DNA from: Thermoflexus sp.
GTDB taxonomy: Bacteria; Chloroflexota; Anaerolineae; Thermoflexales; Thermoflexaceae
NCBI GenBank assembly: GCA_017743605.1
Contig: JAGHYO010000012.1
Coordinates: forward strand, 1-19,746
Direction: 5' to 3'
Length of the DNA stretch: 19,746 bases
Shown here: positions 14,467-19,746 of the stretch, in pieces
How the letters are laid out: each line of letters opens with the position of its first letter
Numbering within the stretch: position 1 is the stretch's first letter
Notes under the pieces: generated by a model
What the model was told of the DNA's origin: nothing
Databases searched by the model: none
Seen by the model: only the letters and a program-made list of their open reading frames with translations
Made by a program: the position numbers and the translations under genes

Positions 14467-14800
14467 CGGTAACCTCCGGGATCAGGGTCCGGGAAAGGTA
14501 GAGCGGCTATCATGATGGTGCATTTTCCGGAGGGGGGAAGGACGTAACGATTCAGCCGATCGAAATCGTCCTCCTTGAGCCCTTCGTGCCGGGCCTCGGC
14601 CTCCGCCGACACTTTGACCCGAGAGGTCGACGAAGGCCGACCATCGGCCGCAGGCCCCAGGAGGCGGACGTCCGTCAGCGCCTGAATCGTTGCGGAGGGA
14701 CTTCCCTGAGATCGGGAGCACGCATGGGATGTGTCCCCGTTTTGTCGGGCCTGGCGGCTACGATGTTGGGACACGCCCCGCGCATGGAGCGGATGGGGCG
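14467..14800. other. 334-bp region between the acylase gene and the ABC pseudogene
   Basis: There is no gene in this stretch. It contains the third, inverted copy of the intergenic repeat (14592-14655) and a possible stem of GTGTCCC (14731-14737) with GGGACAC (14768-14774), 30 bp apart. I see no convincing promoter. Confidence 0.6.
14592..14655 (-). repeat. Intergenic repeat, third copy (inverted)
   Basis: Read on the minus strand it starts GGCCTGCGGCCGATGGTCGG and ends with GTGTCGGCGGAGGCCGAGGC. This follows copy 1 at 4838-4913 closely at both ends (GGCCGATGGTCGGCCT is identical), with a variable centre. It shows that the tandem pair near 4.9 kb belongs to a dispersed family. Confidence 0.7.
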
Positions 14801-15573
14801 GTGATCGGGCGGCGTGCGGTGTGGTTCGGATATGGGGGCGGTGGCGCTTTCAGGATTTCTCGTGGTCGGCAAGGCGGGGGGCGGCCTGGGCGATCATCGG
14901 CCCTTCTGGGTGCGGGAAGACGACGCTGCTCTATCTGCTGGCCGGATTGCGTCGGCCGCAACGGGGGGAAGATCCGGATCGACGGGCAGGCGCTCCGACA
15001 GTCCCGTCCCCGCGCTGGCCTGATCCGGCAGGACGACGGGCTTCCGCCCTCGCCCTGGGCCACCGTATGGGAGAACATCGCCCTGGGCCTGCGCGTCTGT
15101 CGCTTCTATGGGCCGGACGGACGTCACGCGCCGGTGGTGGAGATCGAGGGGCCGGTGAACGCGTGGCTGGAGCGCCTGGGGCTGGCCGCCGTGTGGGATG
15201 ATCACCTGGGGCTGATCTCGGAGAGCAGCATCAGCGGACGGCCATCGCCCGGGCCCCGGTGCGGAAGCCGGACCTGCCGCCGATGGACGAGCCCTTCGCT
15301 TCGCGGGACGCGCCCACCCGGGAGGACCTGCAGGAGCGAACCTGGCGCTTGAAGGAAGCGGAGGCCCTGACCCTGATCCGGGTCGCCCACAACATCGAGG
15401 AGGCCGTCTTCATGGGCCAGCGGATCATGGTCCTGGGCCAGCCGCCCCATACGGCGCCGGTCGTCGTGGAGAACCCCGGGGCGGGGGATCCGGCCTTCCG
15501 TGGAACAGCGGCTTACTCGGAGCAGGTGGAGCGGCTGCGCCGGGCCCTGCGGAGCCCGGCCGGCCCGGGGTGA
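14801..15573 (+). pseudogene. Decayed ABC-transporter ATPase (NitT/TauT-like)
   Basis: Recognisable parts of one ATPase lie in three frames. The start region (from a GTG at 14801) reads RRAVWFGYGGGGAF. A second frame then gives FQDFSWSARRGAAWAIIGPS and the Walker A motif GPSGCGKTT. The first frame resumes with GKIRIDGQAL and the Q-loop region TVWENIALGLR, through WLERLGLAAVWDDH. The signature LSGG region is damaged: only SSISG is left, with a small deletion. A third frame continues RTAIARAPVRKPD, Walker B PPMDEPF and the switch region AHNIEEAVFMGQRIMVL, to the stop at 15573. At least three frame changes mean it cannot make a working ATPase. The motifs fit importers of nitrate, sulfonate, taurine or similar. 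No permease or binding-protein gene remains nearby. Confidence 0.85.
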
Positions 15574-15584
15574 TCCGGGCGTCC

Positions 15585-16064
15585 TCACCGGGCTTCCCGG
15601 GCCTCGCGGCGGGCCAGCCGTTCCGCCCGGCGCTGGTCGGCTTCCTCCGCCTTCCGTCGTTCCTCCTCGGTCTCCAGGATGAGCGGGGGCACCGGGGCGG
15701 GCCGGCCGTCGCGGTCCAGGGCCACGTAGACGAAGTAGGCGGTGGCGGTCAGCCGGCGCTCGCCGGTCAGCAGGTCCTCCGCCTCCACCCGGATCTCCAC
15801 CTCCATGGAGGTCCGCCAGGCCTGGGTCATGCGCGCCCACACGTGCACCAGGTCCCCCACGTGGACGGGGGCGCAGAACTGGATGGAGTCCACCACTGCG
15901 GTGACCGTGGGCCGGCGGGCATGGCGGGAGGTGACGATGGCCCCTGCCTCGTCCATGAGCTTCATGATCCACCCGCCGTGGACGTTGCCCAGCATGTTGG
16001 CGGATTCCGGCTGCATGATCTGGGCCAGCACCACCTCGCTGTCTTGCACCCGCTTACCTTCCAT
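15585..16064 (-). CDS. Acyl-CoA thioesterase (hotdog fold, YciA/ACOT type)
   Basis: The 159-residue protein has the family signature from residue 18: QPESANMLGNVHGGWIMKLM, with Asn23 and Asp38 (MDEAGAI) as the expected catalytic pair. RTSMEVEIRVEAED (84-97) and TGERRLTATAYFVYVALD (100-117) follow, then GRPAPVPPL and a highly charged helical tail with RRAERLARREAREA. It hydrolyses acyl-CoA to free acid and CoA in the cytoplasm. I prefer the ATG at 16064, where homology begins, over an in-frame TTG at 16076. It lies 67 bp downstream of tyrS on the same strand and probably shares its transcript. It ends 11 bp from the end of the converging ABC pseudogene. Confidence 0.92.
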   Translation of the reverse strand: MEGKRVQDSEVVLAQIMQPESANMLGNVHGGWIMKLMDEAGAIVTSRHARRPTVTAVVDSIQFCAPVHVGDLVHVWARMTQAWRTSMEVEIRVEAEDLLTGERRLTATAYFVYVALDRDGRPAPVPPLILETEEERRKAEEADQRRAERLARREAREAR

Positions 16065-16131
16065 CGTGGAAACCAAACGAAACGGTAGTGGATGGAAATC
16101 CGAGCGGCGTGACGTCCCAGCGCTGTTGCGT

Positions 16132-17361
16132 TCACTCCGGCTCCGCCGGAACCAGGCGCATGAAACGCCGGCGGCCGACCTGGAGCACCCGCGGCCGATC
16201 CACCTGAATGAGCGTCTCCACCTCGGAGAGGGTCTCTCCGTCCAGGCGCACGCCGCCCTGGCGGATCAGGCGACGGGCCTCGCTCCGGCTGGGGGCCATC
16301 CCTGCGAGGACCAGGAGGTCGACCAACGGCTGCGGTCGGGAGAGCGGGAAGGCGGGCATTTCCTCTGGATAGGCCCGCTCCTGGAACACCGTGCGGAAGT
16401 GGGCCTCCGCCCCCCCCGCCGCCTCCTCCCCAAAGAAGATCGAGACGATCTCCCGGGCGAGCTCCATCTTCACATCCCGGGGATGGAGGGTTCCCTCCCG
16501 CAGTCCCTGCTCGATGGCGGTGATCCGCTGCGGCGGATATCGGGTGAGCAACTTGAAGTAGGTCGGCATCGCCTCATCCGGGATGCTCATTATCTTGCCG
16601 AACATGTCCTCCGGGGTGGTGTTCAGCGGGATGTGGTTGCCCAGGGACTTAGACATCTTGCGGACGCCGTCGGTGCCCAGCAGCAGCGGGAGCAGGATGG
16701 CCACCTGGGGCCGCTGGCCGAAGGCGTCCTGCAGCTTCCGCCCGGCCACCACGATGTTGAACAGCTGGTCGATCCCGCCGATCTGCACGTCGGCCTGCAG
16801 GGCCGCCGCGTCGTAGCCCTGCATCAGCGGGTAGAACAGCTCATGCAGGAAGATGGGGTCCCCGATGTCCAGCCGCGCGGAGAAGGACTCCCGGGCCAGG
16901 AACTGCTGCACCGTGAAGTGGGAGGCCAGGCGGATGAGATCCTGGAAGGTCAGGCCGGAGAGCCATTCTGCGTTGTAGCGGATGATGGTCTTCTCCGGGT
17001 CCAGCACCCGGAAGGCCTGTTCGGCGTAGGTGCGGGCGTTGGCCTCCACCTCCTCCGGGGACATCAGGGCGCGCCCCATCAGGTGGCCGGAGGGGTCCCC
17101 CACCAGGGCCGTGAAGGTGCCAATCACCAGGATGGTCTCGTGGCCGAGGTCCTGGAACTGGCGGAGCTTGCGTAGGGGCACCGTGTGCCCCAGGTGCAGA
17201 TCGCTGGTCCGGGGGTCCACCCCTAAGTAGACCCGCAGGGGACGCCCCTCCTGCAGGCGCTCCCGCAGTTCTGCCTCCATCGTCCGGCGCAACGTCTCAT
17301 CGCCGTATTCGGTCCCCTGCATCAGCAGGGCCGCCTGCTCATCGATGGACATGCGCGTCAT
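16132..17361 (-). CDS. tyrS: Tyrosyl-tRNA synthetase
   Basis: The 409-residue protein is a bacterial class I TyrRS. YLGVDPRTSDLHLGHTVPLR (45-64) contains the HIGH-type motif HLGH (56-59), and GVRKMSKSLGN (232-242) holds KMSKS. LQADVQIGGIDQLFN (188-202) is the tyrosine/tRNA-binding region, where GGIDQ replaces the more usual GGTDQ. The C-terminal 65 residues form an S4-like RNA-binding domain (SRSEARRLIRQGGVRLDGE). The enzyme charges tRNA-Tyr. Length and motifs fit the TyrZ-like subgroup. GGAGG 6 bp upstream supports the first ATG at 17361 over that at 17352. A sigma-70-type promoter lies about 130 bp upstream, and the leader contains two small hairpins; no T-box consensus is present. Confidence 0.96.
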   Translation of the reverse strand: MTRMSIDEQAALLMQGTEYGDETLRRTMEAELRERLQEGRPLRVYLGVDPRTSDLHLGHTVPLRKLRQFQDLGHETILVIGTFTALVGDPSGHLMGRALMSPEEVEANARTYAEQAFRVLDPEKTIIRYNAEWLSGLTFQDLIRLASHFTVQQFLARESFSARLDIGDPIFLHELFYPLMQGYDAAALQADVQIGGIDQLFNIVVAGRKLQDAFGQRPQVAILLPLLLGTDGVRKMSKSLGNHIPLNTTPEDMFGKIMSIPDEAMPTYFKLLTRYPPQRITAIEQGLREGTLHPRDVKMELAREIVSIFFGEEAAGGAEAHFRTVFQERAYPEEMPAFPLSRPQPLVDLLVLAGMAPSRSEARRLIRQGGVRLDGETLSEVETLIQVDRPRVLQVGRRRFMRLVPAEPE

Positions 17362-17414
17362 CCCTGCCTCCGTTCGATCCTTCCCAGCGGGCTGTCATCG
17401 GAGAGGTTGGGTTC

Positions 17415-17443
17415 CTCGCTTCCGAGCGCGTCCGGCTTCCCGG
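17415..17443 (-). promoter_or_regulatory. Twin GAAG-loop hairpins in the tyrS leader
   Basis: On the minus strand two perfect 4-bp hairpins follow each other: CCGG-GAAG-CCGG (17443-17432) and CTCG-GAAG-CGAG (17426-17415). Both have the same loop. Two more GGAAG motifs occur in the same leader. They may matter for translation control, but no known riboswitch or T-box pattern is seen. Confidence 0.35.
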
Positions 17444-17490
17444 AATAGGCGTCTTCCCCAGCGTTGCTCGCCGGCGTGGTTAACTTTGCT

Positions 17491-17519
17491 ATTATGCCAT
17501 CGGAGGGGCGGATCGCCAA
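17491..17519 (-). promoter_or_regulatory. Sigma-70-type promoter of tyrS
   Basis: TTGGCG (17519-17514) and CATAAT (17496-17491) are separated by exactly 17 bp, and TG one base before the -10 makes it an extended -10 as well. Transcription would start near 17484 and give a leader of about 122 nt before the tyrS ATG. Confidence 0.7.
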
Positions 17520-17552
17520 GCCCCTCCTGCGGCGTGGGTGTGCCCCAAAATC

Positions 17553-17580
17553 GTAGGACAACTGCTCGCAGTTGTCCTAC
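17553..17580. repeat. Perfect 13-bp-arm palindrome
   Basis: GTAGGACAACTGC and GCAGTTGTCCTAC are perfect inverted arms separated by TC. It lies 34 bp upstream of the tyrS -35 element. There is no T run after it on either strand, so it is not a typical terminator. It resembles its neighbour at 17589-17612 in arm sequence. Confidence 0.75.
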
Positions 17581-17588
17581 AAAATGGT

Positions 17589-17612
17589 GGGGCAACGGCT
17601 TGCTGTAGCCCC
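17589..17612. repeat. Imperfect palindrome related to its neighbour
   Basis: GGGGCAACGGC and GCTGTAGCCCC form 11-bp arms with two mismatches and a TT loop. The arm shares the pattern GG-CAAC-GC with the palindrome 8 bp to its left, so the two look like diverged members of one REP-like family. Confidence 0.6.
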
Positions 17613-17733
17613 TTGATCCTTGCTCCAGCGTGTGGCCGAAAGCGGTTACAGGAAAGCCGTGGTGGCATAGGGCGGAGGCACACCGCCAGGGGTCCCCACC
17701 GTCGGGCGGCCGATGGGGTAATCCGGCGGGCAG

Positions 17734-18429
17734 CTAACCTGCATCAGGATGTGAGGGCGGATTCGGCGGCTGTGGCCCTTCCTCTCTCGCGGAGGATCTC
17801 TGTGCGGAGGCGGCCTGCGCAGGCGCCCTTTTCGCCACTTCATTCAGGAAGACGTATCCGATACGCAGGAGGCTTGCGGCCAGGTAAAGGCGTTGCTCGT
17901 CTTCGGGGAGCTGGCTGAGACGCTTCCAGAACTCGGCCTCGCGCCGCTCGAAGTCGGGGAGCATGGAGGCATGCCGGTGCAGGCGGAATTGATGCGTGAG
18001 ATAGTCGAGAGGAAGGTTGCTAGCTCGGTCGAGAAGAGCTATCCGCTCGGCGATGAGCGCCTGGTCGATCTGCCGCCAGCAGAAGCGCTGGAAACGCCGG
18101 TAGAGATCGAGGATGGAGGTGGCCACAGCTTCGTGCTGCTCGCCCAGAGGCTGGAAAAGGTGGATACGGGTGCGCAACAGGGCCTGCCACCCAAAGCCCG
18201 CAAAGAGGCCGAACAGGAGCCGCTGGCGGGGTTCGAGAGGGAAAGCGAGATCCAGCATGATCAGGACTATCCCGGTCAAACAGACGTTCCCTGTTAGGAA
18301 GATCAGCGCCCATGGGCTTCTCAAAGCCCGCCCCAGATCGCTCTCAAAAGTCTGGGCCAGTTCTACGAGTCCCCACAGGATCGCCAGCGCGCCGGCCAGG
18401 AGATAGGGGAGAAGCCCGACGAGCTCCAT
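17734..18429 (-). CDS. Membrane protein of unknown function with three N-terminal TM segments
   Basis: I place the start at the ATG at 18429, giving 231 residues. The frame is open much further upstream (to 19056), but that stretch reads as low-quality, Pro/Arg/Gly-rich translation where the real coding of the neighbouring gene lies in another frame. Hydrophobic spans lie at about 4-24, 40-62 and 70-86. Residues 95-200 are helical and charged (DLYRRFQRFCWRQIDQALI, ERREAEFWKRLSQLPEDEQR), with a disordered Pro/Ser-rich tail. I do not recognise the family. It lies 35 bp after the stop of the upstream gene, so the two are probably co-transcribed. Confidence 0.65.
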   Translation of the reverse strand: MELVGLLPYLLAGALAILWGLVELAQTFESDLGRALRSPWALIFLTGNVCLTGIVLIMLDLAFPLEPRQRLLFGLFAGFGWQALLRTRIHLFQPLGEQHEAVATSILDLYRRFQRFCWRQIDQALIAERIALLDRASNLPLDYLTHQFRLHRHASMLPDFERREAEFWKRLSQLPEDEQRLYLAASLLRIGYVFLNEVAKRAPAQAASAQRSSAREEGPQPPNPPSHPDAG

Positions 18430-18464
18430 CTCCGCTTGTTCTCTGAGGATCCGGGATGGTCCGG

Positions 18465-19056
18465 CTACAGGTCGTTGAGGCGGCGGGCGGCATCGCGGCC
18501 CCTGGGAGTTAGCTCGATGACCTCCGTTCCGGCCACCCGGCGGATGCAAACAAGCCCTTCTTTTTCCAATCCCATCAGGACGGGCTGGATGTCTTCCACG
18601 AAGGTGAGGATGGCGGCCGACAGCTCCAGTGGAAAGGCCCGGCCGTGCCGCGAGAGCTCGACCAGGATGTCCTTCCGTAGCTCCCAGTGGCTTCCCCCCC
18701 TGTTCATATCGATGGGTTTCCTCCGTTCCGGCCGCCCACCGGACGGCCAAGCGCTCCAGTGGAAGGGCCGGGCTGTACCGCGAAAGCTCGACCGGGATGT
18801 CCTTCCGCACCTCCCCGTGCGTTCCCTCCTGTTCACGTCGATGGGTTTCCTCTTCTTTCAGCATCGAAAGATGCTGGGAGGCCTGGGCCAGGGCTTCCTC
18901 GGATTTGGCCAGGGCTTCGACGGCGGAGGGGCTTTCTCCTGCCTGCGCCGCAAGGGCCCGGGTGATCTCGCTCAGCTTCCGGGTCACATCAGAGAGGGTC
19001 TTCACGATCTCCAGTAGATCCGATTTCCGAGGGGAGGCCGGGACGGTCTCCGACAT
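18465..19056 (-). pseudogene. Frameshifted coiled-coil / winged-helix-like gene with internal duplication
   Basis: From the ATG at 19056 the frame encodes a predicted coiled coil (residues 10-70: LLEIVKTLSDVTRKLSEITR and so on). The segment EETHRREQEGTHGEVRKDIP then follows and is repeated 43 residues later as EETHRYEQGG. In this second unit a run of seven G (plus-strand C at 18694-18700) shifts the frame. If one G is removed, translation continues SHWELRKDILVELSRHGRAF, then LSAAILTFVEDIQPVLMGLE and IELTPRGRDAARRLNDL, a winged-helix-like C-terminus, to the stop at 18465. The restored protein has 196 residues. As read, the frame instead runs on into the next gene. The cause could be true mutation, phase variation or a sequence error. 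GAGGAG 6 bp before the ATG supports the start. Function unknown. Confidence 0.7.
18623..18852. repeat. 129-bp direct duplication inside the frameshifted gene
   Basis: Unit 1 (18623-18723) and unit 2 (18753-18852) share GCTCCAGTGGA at one end and TCGATGGGTTTCCTC at the other, with many identical blocks such as GATGTCCTTCCG between them. The period of 129-130 bp equals 43 codons apart from the single extra base in unit 1, which is the extra C in the C7 tract. Confidence 0.85.
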
Positions 19057-19164
19057 GTCGTTCTCCTCTTCATCCCACGGGGCGCGATCTTGCGTCTCAT
19101 TTTCGCCACCCCTTCCGGTCCCCCTAAGCAGATCCAGAGGGCCAAGGGAGGGAATCCCAAAGCC

Positions 19165-19193
19165 ATTTTACTTGCAAAGAAGAGCCGGATCAA
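19165..19193 (-). promoter_or_regulatory. Promoter for the frameshifted gene and its neighbour
   Basis: TTGATC (19193-19188) and TAAAAT (19170-19165) are separated by 17 bp; the -10 matches TATAAT at five of six positions. Transcription would start near 19158, giving a leader of about 100 nt before the ATG at 19056. Confidence 0.55.
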
Positions 19194-19235
19194 CGTCGGA
19201 TGGTCTTCGTTCGTTCCCCATGACCACAACGGCAC

Positions 19236-19746
19236 TTAGGGGGTATCTTGATCGGGTTGGAGGGGCCGCTGCAGCTCCTGGCGCTGACAGGGACTGCAGC
19301 AGTTTCGTTGCCGCCGGGCTCGTTGCCAACGCGACCAGGCCGGACCGCACTCCGCCGAGCGAGGAACCAGGGACAAGGCCACTTCCCGCACCCGCCGCAC
19401 CCCCCGCACCCTCCGCTCGGCCCACTCCGGCTCAGCTCCTTTTTCGGCCGCCTTGCAGCAGATAGAAACCCGCCCGGCACAAGCCATTATACGGAGGGTG
19501 AGAGGGGGATACGCCGATGCCCGCAATGCCAGTAGCCCCCTTCTGACGCGTCCAGCCCGCTCTCGCTTTAGCGTTGTTCGATCACCTGCTCCACCCCATA
19601 ACGGCTGGACGCCGCCCTCGCCAGCGGGAGCACGGGGGTATCCTCCGGATGACCCAGCGACCAGCGGGCCTCCGGACCCGGCCGACCATCCCGGCTCTCC
19701 ACGACCCGACCACGGGCCCACTCGTAGGCACGGGGGCCCCTTCTCC
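19236..19746 (-). pseudogene. Remnant of an IS701-like transposase, 5' end outside the window
   Basis: From the right edge the minus strand reads GPRAYEWARGRVVESRDGRP, then EARWSLGHPEDTPVLPLARA and SSRYGVEQVIEQR, ending in a stop at 19568-19570. This fits the region of IS701-family DDE transposases that leads to the catalytic Glu (GxRxYDWA, WLLxR, RWxxEExxExxKGE). The continuation GLDxYEVR and the next stretch are missing. In another frame, PEWAERRVRGVRRVREVALS and AWSRWQRARRQR match the C-terminal end of such transposases (WSRWRRxxQxxA). Deletion and frame change make this a dead copy. Whether the N-terminal part exists outside the window cannot be seen. It lies upstream of the promoter at 19165-19193. 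Confidence 0.65.

Larger units (their letters stand above)
17362..17733. other. 372-bp region between tyrS and the next minus-strand gene
   Basis: No gene is supported. It contains the tyrS leader with two small hairpins (17415-17443), the tyrS promoter (17491-17519), and two related palindromes (17553-17580 and 17589-17612). Bases 17613-17733 are GC-rich with several short complementary stretches; I cannot assign them to a known RNA class. Confidence 0.6.

Noticed and set aside
17362..17490. T-box leader for tyrS
   Set aside because: Neither the T-box core sequence nor an antiterminator/terminator pair with a T run is visible.
17613..17733. Possible riboswitch or structured RNA (fragments reminiscent of TPP, cobalamin or c-di-GMP aptamers)
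   Set aside because: Single short matches occur, but no complete consensus of any class I know is present, and there is no suitable downstream gene on the plus strand.
18430..18834. Residues of the 440-codon minus-strand frame between the two real genes
   Set aside because: Translation here is Pro/Arg/Gly-rich and unlike protein, while another frame gives a coherent winged-helix-like sequence; it is the product of the single-base shift.

Overview
The window is GC-rich, gene-dense bacterial DNA with short intergenic gaps, frequent TTG/ATG starts and good Shine-Dalgarno sites. Several gene types suggest a (probably thermophilic) member of the Chloroflexota: a LuxR-HTH/Kelch membrane regulator, an F420-pathway CofC, PstA/DarA-type c-di-AMP receptors, a cytosolic penicillin-acylase-family enzyme and an RtcA/RNase Z pair. 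The taxon is an inference from protein resemblance; there is no rRNA gene or other marker here.

Layout. (1) 1-4805, plus strand: the 3' part of a PPM-phosphatase-like membrane protein that runs off the left edge, a beta-hydroxyacid dehydrogenase, a LuxR-HTH/TM/Kelch protein, and cofC, all separated by 35-40 bp gaps. (2) 4806-5288: a 483-bp gap with two tandem copies of a GC-rich repeat; a third, inverted copy lies at about 14.6 kb. (3) 5289-8589, plus strand: a tight five-gene run with two tandem PII-like c-di-AMP receptor genes, a trypsin-like protease, an Amt-like membrane protein that lacks both pore histidines, and an EthD-like protein. (4) 8590-9401: an AT-rich insertion carrying a RAYT (REP-associated tyrosine transposase) gene, bounded by inverted copies of one palindrome. 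(5) 9398-11792, minus strand: rtcA, rnz (RNase Z) and a small zinc-ribbon protein gene. (6) 12106-14466, minus strand: a penicillin-acylase-family gene. (7) 14801-15573, plus strand: a decayed ABC-transporter ATPase with coding fragments in three frames. (8) 15585-17361, minus strand: tyrS followed by an acyl-CoA thioesterase, with a clear sigma-70-type promoter and a structured leader. (9) 17362-17733: a gap with two related palindromes. (10) 17734-19056, minus strand: a two-gene unit; the first gene carries an internal 129-bp duplication and is frameshifted at a run of seven G residues. (11) 19236-19746, minus strand: remnants of an IS701-like transposase running off the right edge.

The most interesting unit is 5289-8589. 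PII-superfamily proteins normally gate Amt channels in glnK-amtB operons. Here c-di-AMP-binding members of that fold are encoded three genes and two genes upstream of an Amt-fold protein whose twin histidines are replaced by aromatic residues, with a protease gene between. A nucleotide-second-messenger version of the GlnK-AmtB pairing is a testable inference, not something the sequence proves. Other points of note are the RAYT with its own palindromic ends, the homopolymer frameshift in a duplicated segment, and the intergenic repeat family.
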